From positions 1 through 54,517 of the forward strand of contig JBBDYH010000005.1 of assembly GCA_040901795.1 (NCBI GenBank): 54,517 nt of DNA, read 5' to 3'. The notes beneath the pieces are model-generated. The model was not told the origin of the DNA. It was given only the letters and a program-made list of their open reading frames with translations, and searched no databases. Source of the DNA: JBBDYH01 sp040901795. Lineage in GTDB: Bacteria; Planctomycetota; Planctomycetia; Pirellulales; JALHPA01. Position numbers and translations under genes: made by a program. This document shows positions 7,658 through 17,009 of the stretch, piece after piece (position 1 is the first letter of the stretch; every line of letters starts with the position of its first letter).

Positions 7658-10038
7658 ATCGGCTGCCAGGTTGTCGTGCCACTTGGGAGATCGGGGGCCG
7701 TTCGTGTCGGAATACTATGAATTGGATTCTCTTGTTCCCAGGTAACGCGCGCGTCGAGGGCACTGCGGACCTTCGTCAACAAAACGGCAGGCTCGACCGG
7801 CTTTTGGATCAGTTCGACGTTCCCATTGCCCAACGAATCTGGGCGGCCGTTGTCCGGGAAGTGTCCGCTACACAGGAGCACGGGAATACCCGGGCGCAAC
7901 GCTTGGACGGTTCGGCAGACCTCATAGCCACCCATGCCGGGCATCATGACGTCGACCAGCACTAAGGCGACGTCAATGTTTTCTTGAAACAGACGAACGG
8001 CTTCCTCGCCATGGGTGGCAGAAAGGGTGCGGTAACCTGCCTTTTCCAAGAGCTTGACGATGAAGCGGTTGAGGAGCGGTTCATCCTCGGCGACGAGAAC
8101 CAGCTCCGTTCCTCCCTTCGCGGTGGACGCCCTACTTTTTAATCGCTTAGGAGCTTGTTCCTCCGCCATCGGGAGAATGACGGTAAACGTGCTGCCCTGG
8201 CCCGGTTGACTATCGACTTGCAGGTCGCCGCCCTGCTGTTGCACCAGGCTGTACGCGACCGCCAGTCCCAGCCCTGTCCCTTTGCCGATCTCCTTGGTCG
8301 TGAAAAACGGCTCGAAGATCCGCTGCCTGGTTTCGGCCGACATACCGCAACCGTTGTCATTAACCCGAATCGAGACGAGCCTCTCATCAGCGGAATGCGG
8401 CAGGGCGCCGTGACGGATCGTGATATTCGCGGTCTTGATCGTCAGCTTGCCGCCCGAGGGCATGGCGTCGCGGGCATTCAGACACAAATTGAGCAGTACT
8501 TGTTGCAGTTGCCCGGCGTCGGCATCGATTAGCGCGCAGTCTTTGGCCAGCTCGACGACCAATTCGATGTTCGAACCAATCAAGGGCCGCAACATCTTCA
8601 CGTGGTCGCGAACGGCTTGATTAGGGTCAAGCGTTGTCCGTTCGACGGTTTGACGGCGCCCGAACTCGAGCAGTTGCCGCGTCAGGGCGGCCGCACGGTC
8701 CGCCGCAATGACCACTTGCGACAGGTCTTGGCGGCGTTGATCACTCTCGCCGAGCCCCTCCATGGCGAAGCGCGTGTAGCCAAGTATGGCCTGCAACAAG
8801 TTGTTGAACTCATGCGCAATTCCACCGGCAAGCGTACCGAGGGCCTCCATCTTTTGGGAATGCCGCAGTTGCTGGTCGCGCTGACGGATTGCTTCCTCAG
8901 TCTGTTTACGCTCCGTGATGTCGCGAATGACGCCGCTGAAATAGCGTTCCCCCTCGCTTTGCCAACTGCCGAGACAAACTTCCAGCGGAAACTCCGAGCC
9001 ATCCTTCCGCAGGCCAATCAGCTCGACCGCCTTGCCGAGAAGTCGCAATTCGCCAGTCGCCCGCGCCCGCGCCAGGCCTTGCTGGTGAGCCTCACGGTAG
9101 CGTTCAGGCATCAACACTTGGACCGCTTGCCCCAGCACCTCGTCGGCCGAGTAACCAAAAACATTCGCAGCGCCGGCGTTCCAGGAAACAATCCTGCCTT
9201 GCGCGTCGATGGCGACAATCGCATCGCGCGCCGACTCGCTGACCGAACGAAACTTCGCCTCGGAGGCGCGCAACAGTTCTTCCGCCTCACGGCGCTCCGT
9301 GATATCGACGGCCATGCAGCCGATCGAGCGTGTTCCCAGCACGTCTTCGATGCGAAATCTGTAGCAGAGCCAATGGCTTTGATTCCCGTTCGTGAGCGGA
9401 ACCTCTTCGATGAATTCGGAGGTTTGCCCCTTCCCGAGTACATCTAAGTCGTGGGTGCGAAGCTTGTCAGCGACCTCTGCCGGCCAAAAGTCGGAATCGC
9501 GCTTGCCCTGCCAGTCACGGCGTTCAACCAGTCGTTCGAAGAGCTGATTTGCGTAAACGTACCGGCCGTCCTCATCCTTGATAAAGGCCACGGCAGGACT
9601 GTTGTCCATGAAGGACTTGAAGCGCGCTTCGGAGTCGGTGAGGCAGTTCTCGGTCTGGACTTGCTTGAGCACCCGGTTGACGGCCTCGGGAAGATAGTCC
9701 AAGTATTCCGGCGACTTCGTGACAAAGTCGCGGACACCTTCGCGGAGGGCCTGAATGACGGTCGATTCCTGGCTGAATCCGGTCACCATGATGACCGGAA
9801 GGTCTTTGCCCGCTGCTTTCAGGTCGGTGTAAAAGTCGAGACCGGTGCGATCTTGCTCCAGCCGATAGTCCAACACGATGAGATCAATCGCTCTGGCGTC
9901 GATGATATCTCGCGCCTGCTCAGCAGTCGAAGCGACGAGCACGTCGTTCCCCGCGCGTTCAAGGACGCGCTGCTGTAAATAGGCGACGCCAGAATCGTCT
10001 TCGACGATCAAAAGCTTCCGCCGAGTTGTGCCTGACAT
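7654..10038 (-). CDS. Hybrid histidine kinase, REC-PAS-PAS-HisKA-HATPase-REC
   Basis: The 794-residue cytoplasmic kinase has no membrane span. In order: receiver (residues 8-125, Asp57 in IVLDYRLEQDRTG), PAS (about 140-250), PAS with PAC motif (about 258-378), dimerisation/phosphoacceptor domain with His409 in GGIAHEFNNLLQAI, ATPase domain (NARDAM, DNGCGM, FEPFFTTK, GTGLGLA), and a C-terminal receiver with Asp696 in LVDVMMPGMGGY and Lys746. The N-terminal receiver suggests that it takes signals from another kinase. The ATG at 10038 was chosen because AAGGAG lies upstream; the longer frame to 10176 runs into the preceding receiver gene. It is a close relative of the kinase at 51156-53105, which lacks the second PAS. 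Confidence 0.93.
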   Translation of the reverse strand: MSGTTRRKLLIVEDDSGVAYLQQRVLERAGNDVLVASTAEQARDIIDARAIDLIVLDYRLEQDRTGLDFYTDLKAAGKDLPVIMVTGFSQESTVIQALREGVRDFVTKSPEYLDYLPEAVNRVLKQVQTENCLTDSEARFKSFMDNSPAVAFIKDEDGRYVYANQLFERLVERRDWQGKRDSDFWPAEVADKLRTHDLDVLGKGQTSEFIEEVPLTNGNQSHWLCYRFRIEDVLGTRSIGCMAVDITERREAEELLRASEAKFRSVSESARDAIVAIDAQGRIVSWNAGAANVFGYSADEVLGQAVQVLMPERYREAHQQGLARARATGELRLLGKAVELIGLRKDGSEFPLEVCLGSWQSEGERYFSGVIRDITERKQTEEAIRQRDQQLRHSQKMEALGTLAGGIAHEFNNLLQAILGYTRFAMEGLGESDQRRQDLSQVVIAADRAAALTRQLLEFGRRQTVERTTLDPNQAVRDHVKMLRPLIGSNIELVVELAKDCALIDADAGQLQQVLLNLCLNARDAMPSGGKLTIKTANITIRHGALPHSADERLVSIRVNDNGCGMSAETRQRIFEPFFTTKEIGKGTGLGLAVAYSLVQQQGGDLQVDSQPGQGSTFTVILPMAEEQAPKRLKSRASTAKGGTELVLVAEDEPLLNRFIVKLLEKAGYRTLSATHGEEAVRLFQENIDVALVLVDVMMPGMGGYEVCRTVQALRPGIPVLLCSGHFPDNGRPDSLGNGNVELIQKPVEPAVLLTKVRSALDARVTWEQENPIHSIPTRTAPDLPSGTTTWQPI

Positions 10039-10061
10039 GGTATCTCCTTGCGGCTCTGTCC

Positions 10062-10511
10062 TTAGACGGCCACCTCTTCGCGCGGCACCCGAACGACTTG
10101 CAAGAACATGCCCAGACGCTTGACGGCTTCTACGAATGCCTCGTAGTCCACCGGCTTGGTGATGTAGACGCTGCATCCCAGACCGTAACAGCGTTCGACT
10201 TCCCGTGGATCGTCGGTGGTGGTCAGCATGATCACGGGGATTTTGGCAGTCGTTTCATCGCTCTTGATTCGAGCCAGTACATCCACGCCGTCGAGTCGCG
10301 GCATGTTGATGTCGAGCACCAAGAGCAGGGGACCGTTGGACGAGCGATTGGCGTAGGCGCCTTGGCGGCGCACGTAGTCCATGGCTTCTTGGCCATCGGA
10401 CACATGCACGATTTCGTTGGCGAGTCCCGCGCGGGCGAGGTTCTGTTTGACAAGATACGCGTGCCCTTCGTCGTCCTCGGCAAGTACGATCACCAGGGGT
10501 TCGGTCGCCAT
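10062..10511 (-). CDS. Rcp1-type single-domain response regulator
   Basis: The protein has 149 residues and one receiver domain with the long loop typical of the Rcp1 class. Motifs are VLAEDDEGH, phosphoacceptor Asp67 in LLVLDINMPRLDG, TTTDDPREVERCYGLG, and Lys119 in YITKPVDYEAF. Rcp1-like receivers usually pair with an adjacent histidine kinase. Here the kinase stop codon lies about five bases before this start, so the pair is very likely functional. The ATG at 10511 has AAGGAGTT just upstream. It has no output domain and may pass phosphate to the hybrid kinase or the HD-GYP regulator downstream. Confidence 0.9.
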   Translation of the reverse strand: MATEPLVIVLAEDDEGHAYLVKQNLARAGLANEIVHVSDGQEAMDYVRRQGAYANRSSNGPLLLVLDINMPRLDGVDVLARIKSDETTAKIPVIMLTTTDDPREVERCYGLGCSVYITKPVDYEAFVEAVKRLGMFLQVVRVPREEVAV

Positions 10512-10516
10512 CGTGT

Positions 10517-12364
10517 TCAACTCCTTTGGAGGGTGGGTTGCTGCCGTTGCTCGGCGCCTGACTTGATTGGCGCCGGTGAGGGAAGTGTAAAGGAAAATCG
10601 GGTGCCTACTCCCGGCTGGGAATCGACCCAAACCTTGCCGCCATGACGCTCGACTACGCGGCGCACGATTGCCAGGCCGATGCCTTCTCCCTTGGCTACG
10701 TCGCCATGAAACCGCTTAAACACTTGAAACACTTTGGGAAGATACGCCTCGGGTATCCCCAAACCGTTGTCTTGCACAAAGTAAGTGGTGAGCCCGCCGG
10801 GTAATGCTTCGACTGGACTGCTGCAACCAATCTCGATTTGTCCGGGCCTCGCCGGGTCGAGGTAATTGAGTGCGTTCTGGACGAGGTTGGCGAAAACTTG
10901 TTCGACGGCCGAGGCATCACCCCAGGTGGGAGGCATGTCCCGGATTGTGATTTCTGCTCCGCGGTCGAACACGGTGCCACTCAAGGACTCCACAATGCGG
11001 CTGACGATCTCGCGCACGTCCAATCGTTGGTATTGATATTCCACGCGGCCGGCCCGCGACAATCGCAGCAAGGCATCGATGATTGTGCTGAGCCGAGTGA
11101 CGCCGGACTGAATAAAGCGGATCGCGTGCTGGATGTCTCCGTCGACAAGCTGCACGCCGCGTTTTTGCACGCGGGCCGGAACATCGTCCTCGAGCAGCAA
11201 GGCACGCAGGTCTTGGGACACAGATTCCAATTCCTTGCTGAAGCCCTGGAGATTCACGAGCGGTGAGCGAAGATCGTGCGAGACGCTGTACACGAACATT
11301 TCGTTTTCTTGATTCTTTTGCGCCAGGTCGCGATTCGCCTCCGCGAGTTGCGCCACCTGTTTCTGCAGTTCCGCATGCAACACTTGAAGCTGCTGCTCGG
11401 CGCGCTCGTGCTCACGCAGCTCGACTTGCAAGGCGCCGTTAACGTTGGCCAACTCGGCCGTCCGCTCCTGCACGCGAATCTCCAGTTCGTTATGCGCGAT
11501 TCGTAATTCAGTCTCCGCTTGGCGCCGGTTGTCGTCCGCCCGATTCAAGGCGCTGGCAATCCAGAGCACAATCGCCAGAGACAGGCAGACGTTCATAGCC
11601 ACCATCGCCGCCGTACCAAATTCCGTGTCATAAAGACCGGCGGCTTGTCCAGCCACGCGCAGCCAGCCCAGCAAACACGGTATGGCGATGACGGCTGGGA
11701 GCATGCGTCGTGCGACAACGCCACCTGCTTTGTCAGCCAACAATACTGCCACCGCGCCGCGGTCCGGGCGGGCGTACAGCGCGCCAAGGGACACCACTGC
11801 AAAAAGAGCAGCCGTGTTCAAGGCCATCGGAATATAGGAGCTGAGTCCGTAGAGCGCCCGGGCGCCGTAGCCATACCCCACCAGAGAAAACATCGAGCCG
11901 GCAGCTACCAGCAACAGCAGGACCTGACTCGGCCAGAATCCTCGTTTGGTTCTCGTGTCGAACAGCAAGAGGGCGCTGCCCAACAAGAAGAGGTTGACTG
12001 CGGTGTTGGGCGCGATCTGGTTGCCAGCTAATTGCTCGGCAAATAGTCGCTGGTCAATCTGCACCGCCCAGCCGAACAGATAATCGCCAATAACCAATGC
12101 GCCCAAAGCAGCGACGCCTGCCCCGCCGATTCGTCCCCAGCGGTATAGCTTGTCAGGAGTTCCTTGGCGGCGAAGGCACAAGAGTGATGCACCGCAAACG
12201 ATGAACGCCACCGCTGTGGTGGGGTTCATCGCAACTAGACCGCTGGCCACGCTCTTCAAGAAGTCGAGATCGAACGACCAGCCGACCAGCACAGCGATCC
12301 CCCAAACAATTGCCGCCCCAGCGCTGATGGCGGGCAGATTTCCGAGCTTGGGGCGCATTGGCAT
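10517..12364 (-). CDS. Multi-span membrane sensor histidine kinase
   Basis: The protein has 615 residues from the ATG at 12364; a TTG at 12463 would add 33. The first 270 residues hold about seven or eight hydrophobic spans (for example ISAGAAIVWGIAVLVGWSF and VLLLLVAAGSMFSLVG), forming an integral sensor I cannot assign to a named MASE class. A long coiled coil follows, then a phosphoacceptor helix with His363 in YSVSHDLRSPLVNLQG. The ATPase domain has NLVQNALNY, VQDNGLGIP and GEGIGLAIV. The kinase resembles bacteriophytochrome-type partners of Rcp1 receivers, but no PAS-GAF light-sensing module is present. It is the first gene of the minus-strand signalling run. Confidence 0.88.
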   Translation of the reverse strand: MPMRPKLGNLPAISAGAAIVWGIAVLVGWSFDLDFLKSVASGLVAMNPTTAVAFIVCGASLLCLRRQGTPDKLYRWGRIGGAGVAALGALVIGDYLFGWAVQIDQRLFAEQLAGNQIAPNTAVNLFLLGSALLLFDTRTKRGFWPSQVLLLLVAAGSMFSLVGYGYGARALYGLSSYIPMALNTAALFAVVSLGALYARPDRGAVAVLLADKAGGVVARRMLPAVIAIPCLLGWLRVAGQAAGLYDTEFGTAAMVAMNVCLSLAIVLWIASALNRADDNRRQAETELRIAHNELEIRVQERTAELANVNGALQVELREHERAEQQLQVLHAELQKQVAQLAEANRDLAQKNQENEMFVYSVSHDLRSPLVNLQGFSKELESVSQDLRALLLEDDVPARVQKRGVQLVDGDIQHAIRFIQSGVTRLSTIIDALLRLSRAGRVEYQYQRLDVREIVSRIVESLSGTVFDRGAEITIRDMPPTWGDASAVEQVFANLVQNALNYLDPARPGQIEIGCSSPVEALPGGLTTYFVQDNGLGIPEAYLPKVFQVFKRFHGDVAKGEGIGLAIVRRVVERHGGKVWVDSQPGVGTRFSFTLPSPAPIKSGAEQRQQPTLQRS

Positions 12365-12672
12365 GTGACTCGACGGCACGGGCGCGGTGGGCAGAGCTGT
12401 GGGCGGGCAACTGGCAGGCACTAAGGGGGCGTTCAACCGTAGGTTACAGCCGGATGCCGTCAACTAAACCAGGCGAAAGCGCAATGCCGAAACCCGCTAA
12501 AGGTCACAACTCATACATCCGGTATCGCCGATGACTCTCTGTAGTGGCGCGAAATGCAGCCGTCGAATTACCGCGCATGATGGGTGATTGGAAGAATTTT
12601 TCGCGCAGTGCGAAGAACGCGCAGCGATTGCCAACCAGCCAGCCGCGACAATTGATCACTGATCAGCGACCA
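12365..12672. other. Intergenic gap between polysaccharide operon and signalling run
   Basis: About 308 bases lie between the end of the polysaccharide deacetylase gene and the kinase start. I see no gene, no clear terminator and no strong promoter. A TTG-started extension of the kinase could cover 12365-12463. Confidence 0.5.
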
Positions 12673-13707
12673 CTACGCTCCTGTCACCGGTCGCCAGCGG
12701 TTGAGATGAATCGACCAGGGGAGCAAGCGAGCGCGAAATACGTTCTGGCTGGTTCCCGAGCCGATATTATTGCGCCGCAACCGCAAGGGCTCCGGGCGGT
12801 CGAGGCAGTTGACTCCTCGCCGGCCGGCGAAGGCCAACTTGAAACCGGCTCGGCGGACCGCTTCGAGCGACTCCGCATCGAAGTAACCCCCAGGGTAGGC
12901 AAATACGGGCGGAATATCGCCAACTTCGCGGCGTAAATCGGCTAGCGAGCCGGCCGCCTCCGCGTAAGCCACCTCCGCCGAGACACGATGCAAGAGCGGA
13001 TGCGTGCGCGTGTGCGCCCCAAGCGCCAGTCCACGGGAGGCGAGGCGTCGCAGAGCATCCCAGCCAAGAACGTGCGACTCGGCGGGGGGCAATTGCCATC
13101 GCTGAACCAACCGCGCGATCCATTCCATTGCCTGTACATGGGGTAGTGACTTCAGCCAGCCGATTACCCGGCCATGGGCGAGCGACCGGAGCTTCGCGCT
13201 GGCGAGCGGCAGCGCTTCCCACGGCGCCGGCAACGAATGGTGAGCGCCCGCGTCGCGCAGCGCCTGGTAAAGGCGATCCCACCAGAACGTCCAGTCGGGA
13301 TGATCGGGATAGGCGGAAGGCACAAACAGCACCGCCGGCAGCCCATATCGCTGCAGAATCGGCCAGGCGTTTTCCTCAAAGTCCTCGTACGCGTCGTCGA
13401 ACGTGATGAGCACGGCCGCGTGCGGGAGACGCTTGCCCCCCTCGCAAGCTGCCTGCACATCGGCGATGGTCACCACGCGGTATCGCCGGGCGAGATAAGC
13501 CATCTGCCGCTCGAACACCGCCGGCGTGGCGCTGAGTGTGCTAGGCGCCAGATTCGGCCGCGCGCGCGGGTCGTCAATACGATGGTAAGTCAAAACCTGG
13601 ACGAGGTTGGTGCGCTGTTGATGGAACCGCTCCACCAGCGACACGAACCGCGCAAACATTGCGGTTTCGGCGGCGGCGGAGAAAGCGCGCTTTACGAGGG
13701 CAGGCAT
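12673..13707 (-). CDS. Polysaccharide deacetylase (NodB family)
   Basis: The protein has 344 residues. The NodB fold is seen from the metal/catalytic motif LITFDDAYEDF (Asp104, Asp105), the His pair in LGAHTRTHPLL, and the barrel motif FAYPGGYFD. Such enzymes remove acetyl groups from N-acetylated sugar polymers. The start at 13707 overlaps the stop of the ATP-grasp gene by 16 bases; the frame is open further (to 13866) but would overlap more deeply. A later ATG (MFARFVSLVERF) is also possible. It is the last gene of the exopolysaccharide operon and probably edits the polymer or a lipid-linked intermediate. Confidence 0.88.
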   Translation of the reverse strand: MPALVKRAFSAAAETAMFARFVSLVERFHQQRTNLVQVLTYHRIDDPRARPNLAPSTLSATPAVFERQMAYLARRYRVVTIADVQAACEGGKRLPHAAVLITFDDAYEDFEENAWPILQRYGLPAVLFVPSAYPDHPDWTFWWDRLYQALRDAGAHHSLPAPWEALPLASAKLRSLAHGRVIGWLKSLPHVQAMEWIARLVQRWQLPPAESHVLGWDALRRLASRGLALGAHTRTHPLLHRVSAEVAYAEAAGSLADLRREVGDIPPVFAYPGGYFDAESLEAVRRAGFKLAFAGRRGVNCLDRPEPLRLRRNNIGSGTSQNVFRARLLPWSIHLNRWRPVTGA

Positions 13708-14951
13708 TTGGCAACCGAAGGCTTGGACCCGGCAAAGCGCGACGGCGCGCGGCGAATGATTCGCGCCAGCTCGACCAGTCCGGGAAGGGGATCGCGGAGA
13801 GAGAGAATATCGTGCTTGTAGGCGGGATGAAAAAGCTGCGCCAGGGCGGCGAAGCTTTCGCGCCACCGTGGCATCGGCAGAAACGGCGTCCGCGACCGGC
13901 GCGTGAGCACGCTGACGATCCAGGCCAGCTCAAGCTCAAGGTTCTGCGCGCGAACGCCAACGCGATACGTGGAATGCGGAAGCGAGGTTTCGTCGTCGGG
14001 GCCCAGCAACAGCATCTCGACGAGCCGCGCAGGGAAATCCATACCGGCATGGACCGCCAGCGGCAGCGAGCCCCACACGCGACCGTTGATCTCCATCAGC
14101 CAGACGCCTGTTGGTCCCACCTTGAACTCGACCATCGCCAAACCGGTCCAGCGCAGCTCGGCCAGCAGCGCCCGCGAATGTTCATACAGCAGCGGATTGA
14201 CTGGCACACTTTCGCGAAGCGCGCTGGGGCCGCCATGGATGGGCATTTCGCGCAAGCGGCGATGCTGAAAAACCGCCAGCGGCCGACCCTCATGCAGCAA
14301 CAGTTCCACTCCATGCCCTTCGCCTTGACAGTATTCCTGCAACAGGACCGGACAGCGCGGGACGAAGCGGCCGATTTGTCGGACCAGGCTCGCCTCGTTC
14401 TCGGCGTAGGTGACGGCCAGGTGCTCGATCGGCTGGCCCGGCCGGCACAGCCGCGAGGACTGCGGCTTGAGGACAATAGGCCACGAAAACGAACGCGCGG
14501 ATTCAACTGCGTCCTCCACACTCTTGACCACTGCCGTGCGCGGGATCGGCACGCCGAGCCGCTCCGCGAGTTCGAGCGTTTCGGCCTTGTTGGTCACCGC
14601 CGCCAGCGCCGCGTCGCTGGGAATGGCAAGCTCGCACAGCGATTCAAAACGGCCTCGCGCGGCAGCCAGCGTCAAGATGGCCGGATCGGTGACGGGCAGG
14701 ATGAGATCCACGTTGAAGCGGTGAACCGCGTCCAGCATGGCTTCGACGAATTGGCGTGGGGCTGTTTCCGGTGGAGGATAGGTAAGCCGGCGCACCGCGT
14801 ACCGAGAGTAACGACCGGCGCTCGCGGCGGACGCGTCGGCAGCGATTACGGGCCAACCCTGCCGACCGAGCGAGCGAATGATGGCGATCGCGCTGCCGCG
14901 ACCGGCATCGGTCACCAGAACGGTCGGCTTGAATGGCGAATATCGCAGCAT
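13692..14951 (-). CDS. ATP-grasp enzyme of the polysaccharide operon
   Basis: The protein has 419 residues. The N-terminal pre-ATP-grasp part has a Rossmann-like start (TVLVTDAGRGSAIAIIRSLG). The ATP-grasp core includes IPRTAVVKS, the WPIVLKPQSS lysine strand, the hinge VLLQEYCQGEGHG, and the metal-binding EFKVGPTGVWLMEINGR with Glu and Asn. Such enzymes join a carboxylate to an amine or thiol through an acyl phosphate; the CarB-like subgroup is common in exopolysaccharide and PEP-CTERM-linked clusters. The substrate is unknown; one possibility is an amino-acid substituent on the polymer. It starts 23 bases after the kinase-like gene and overlaps the deacetylase. Confidence 0.85.
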   Translation of the reverse strand: MLRYSPFKPTVLVTDAGRGSAIAIIRSLGRQGWPVIAADASAASAGRYSRYAVRRLTYPPPETAPRQFVEAMLDAVHRFNVDLILPVTDPAILTLAAARGRFESLCELAIPSDAALAAVTNKAETLELAERLGVPIPRTAVVKSVEDAVESARSFSWPIVLKPQSSRLCRPGQPIEHLAVTYAENEASLVRQIGRFVPRCPVLLQEYCQGEGHGVELLLHEGRPLAVFQHRRLREMPIHGGPSALRESVPVNPLLYEHSRALLAELRWTGLAMVEFKVGPTGVWLMEINGRVWGSLPLAVHAGMDFPARLVEMLLLGPDDETSLPHSTYRVGVRAQNLELELAWIVSVLTRRSRTPFLPMPRWRESFAALAQLFHPAYKHDILSLRDPLPGLVELARIIRRAPSRFAGSKPSVAKCLPS

Positions 14952-14974
14952 GGCGGAAACTCCGCTTCAGAGTT

Positions 14975-15733
14975 TCACAAGGGCTCGGTTTGCGGTCCAA
15001 TCGCGGCCACGGAATGGGAAACGACTACGGGCTCGTTGCACGATGTGTCAAAGCGACTTTGGTAGAAACGCCAAATGACATTTCGGACGTCGTCGGCAAC
15101 CTCCGCCTCGGGCCGGTTGGCGTCGACGATGACAAAATGCTTCACGACCTCGCCGACGCGGAGATAGTCCATCCGCCTCTGTTCGAGCAGTGCCAGCGTC
15201 CCCTCGCGCTTCCGCGCCCAGAGCACGTCGGCTGGCGCGTCTAGCAGAATCATCAGGTGCGGCTGGGGATAGATTCTGGCAAGGAAGAAGCCATGGATTC
15301 GCTGGGCAAGCGATTTGTTGCGACGATTGGACTCGACATCGTACGCGTAGTAATCGGGGAAGTAATGCCGATCGAAGACGACAATGTTGCGGCGCCGCGT
15401 GTAATACCAGGTCACGACCTGCCGATAGCACTCCTCGGCGAGTCGATTGCAAAGGCTGAGCGTGGACTTGACTGTGGCGGCCACGCGTCGAGCCAGTCCC
15501 TTCGCGCCCCGCGGTTTTGCCGTTGGATCGCGCGGGCCCCCTTGTTCGCGGTACGCGCCGAAGGCGCGCTTCACAGCGCACGCTAGTCGTGTGGTAGGCA
15601 GCATGTGATTGCTGGCGGCGGTGTTGATGCCCATGTAAACGTATTTGACCGGCAGCGGCAGTTGGTGCTCAAGCCGGCGGCCAATCGTAGTCTTGCCGGC
15701 GCCGTCCGGGCCGATGAGCGCAACGGTAAACAT
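14975..15733 (-). CDS. Thymidylate-kinase-like P-loop kinase
   Basis: The protein has 252 residues. It opens with a Walker A loop, ALIGPDGAGKTTIG, where Lys14 is the P-loop lysine. It also has the DRHYFPDYYAYDV motif and a lid-like segment KREGTLALLEQRRMDYLRVG followed by HFVIVDANRPEAEV. All match the thymidylate kinase superfamily. Housekeeping thymidylate kinases are about 210 residues; this one is longer and sits inside a polysaccharide operon, so it more likely phosphorylates another small molecule or a glycan precursor. The gap to the upstream HprK-like gene is only 3 bases. The exact substrate is unknown. Confidence 0.82.
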   Translation of the reverse strand: MFTVALIGPDGAGKTTIGRRLEHQLPLPVKYVYMGINTAASNHMLPTTRLACAVKRAFGAYREQGGPRDPTAKPRGAKGLARRVAATVKSTLSLCNRLAEECYRQVVTWYYTRRRNIVVFDRHYFPDYYAYDVESNRRNKSLAQRIHGFFLARIYPQPHLMILLDAPADVLWARKREGTLALLEQRRMDYLRVGEVVKHFVIVDANRPEAEVADDVRNVIWRFYQSRFDTSCNEPVVVSHSVAAIGPQTEPL

Positions 15734-15736
15734 CGG

Positions 15737-16963
15737 TTAGGTCTCCAAGGGAGCCAGGCGGGGCGACGACTGACGACCGGTCACGAAAGGTTCTATAGCG
15801 CGAGTGCTGAGATCCACTTGCCATTCACCTGCCTCAATGAGGCCATGCATGTGGTCGAACAGGCTGGGAATCCGCACCGGATAAGGATGAAAGACGGCGT
15901 GCGCCGGCGTCCCGGCCAGCGCCTTGATGAGCAGCTCGCGCTGCAGACGCTCCGATTCGTCGATCAGCGGGTTGGCGCGACCGGGGAACGCAAAGCGAAA
16001 CTTGCGGTAATACGAAAGGAACCGGTCGCGCTCCTCTTGAACCGAGAAGACCATCTGCCGAGCTACCTCGGTCGGGTCGACCGGCTCAATGCGGACGTCG
16101 CTCGACTCGTGACTGGCCAGCAGAAACAGATGATCGAACGGGGCTGGCGGAGCGGCCACCTGCGGCTCGAACAATTCGCGCGGCGGAACGGTGACAAATG
16201 CCTGACGGGCGAGCAAATGCAGCACACGACCGATGAAGCGGGTTGGCAGCAACCGGCTTCGCCGCGGAAGCGCATCTTTCCAACGGTCGGCCAGATCCAA
16301 CGCTCTCAGTCGCGCGCGGGCGAGCAACGGCACGCGGCGGCGGAATTGTGGCAGTTCATCGAGGTGCCATGCGCGGAGGCGGATTGGTTCCGCGATCCCG
16401 TAGAGCCGTCTTTCCGGGGTCAGATAGACCCAATCGTCCGCGACATATTCGGCGCCTCGCGCCATGAACGAGAGCAACGCCTCGGTCTTGCCCCCCTTCG
16501 ACCAGCCCGCGGCCAGAACACCTCGTCCTTGATACACGAACGCCGAGGCGTGAATAGGAACGATTCCTTTTCCCAACAAGGTGAGGTTAATGATCGGCAC
16601 CAGAAGCGGCACGCCACTCACGCCGCGCTCGCAGACGATCTCGCAGCGACCAGGCACCCCGCCGGGGCGGGTCGCCTGGTGCCCGCCGATCGACTCGAAC
16701 GGAATCTGCACACGGCAACGCGCCTGGTCCTTTCCGCGCAGCAAGAAGAAGGCATCGTGGTCATACCCGGCTTCGTGATCGCCGATTACGCGCAGCGAGG
16801 ATGTCGGAAAACGTTCAATCCAGCGGACGACGATATCCGGCGCGCCGGTCAGCGCCGTTGGCGACGAGCCGAGCTGTTGCGCGACGGCGTCTGCCTCCCG
16901 TGGCGTTGCGTCCAGCAGGCGGATACCCAGAAGACCGTGTAAATCAAAGTCGATGGCAGGCAT
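15737..16963 (-). CDS. HprK-related P-loop protein
   Basis: The protein has 408 residues. A variable N-terminal half leads to a core like that of HPr kinase: IPIHASAFVYQGRGVLAAGW with the P-loop GWSKGGKT (residues 153-160), then YVADDWVYL. HPr-kinase-related proteins of this type recur in exopolysaccharide clusters of exosortase-carrying bacteria, where their target is not known. The C-terminal third is not HprK-like by eye. The gene lies 46 bases after the sulfotransferase and 3 bases before the kinase-like gene. It probably phosphorylates a protein or precursor of the pathway; this is inference. Confidence 0.8.
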   Translation of the reverse strand: MPAIDFDLHGLLGIRLLDATPREADAVAQQLGSSPTALTGAPDIVVRWIERFPTSSLRVIGDHEAGYDHDAFFLLRGKDQARCRVQIPFESIGGHQATRPGGVPGRCEIVCERGVSGVPLLVPIINLTLLGKGIVPIHASAFVYQGRGVLAAGWSKGGKTEALLSFMARGAEYVADDWVYLTPERRLYGIAEPIRLRAWHLDELPQFRRRVPLLARARLRALDLADRWKDALPRRSRLLPTRFIGRVLHLLARQAFVTVPPRELFEPQVAAPPAPFDHLFLLASHESSDVRIEPVDPTEVARQMVFSVQEERDRFLSYYRKFRFAFPGRANPLIDESERLQRELLIKALAGTPAHAVFHPYPVRIPSLFDHMHGLIEAGEWQVDLSTRAIEPFVTGRQSSPRLAPLET

Positions 16964-17009
16964 AGTGATCCGGATCTAGCGGGCGCAACATCGTTCAATA
17001 AAAATGGAT

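Noticed and set aside
12365..12463. TTG-started extension of the membrane histidine kinase
   Set aside because: An ATG at 12364 starts just before the first membrane span, and the TTG lacks a ribosome-binding site. The extension cannot be excluded fully.
12640..12670. TGATCA repeated twice as a possible terminator
   Set aside because: The two copies are short self-palindromes and do not form a stable stem with a T-run.
13659..15065. 468-codon frame on the plus strand
   Set aside because: It is antisense to the ATP-grasp and deacetylase genes, is Arg/Gln-rich without motifs, and is explained by high GC at third positions.
15605..16942. 445-codon frame on the plus strand
   Set aside because: It is antisense to the HprK-like gene, whose P-loop and spacing are convincing; this frame has no recognisable domain.
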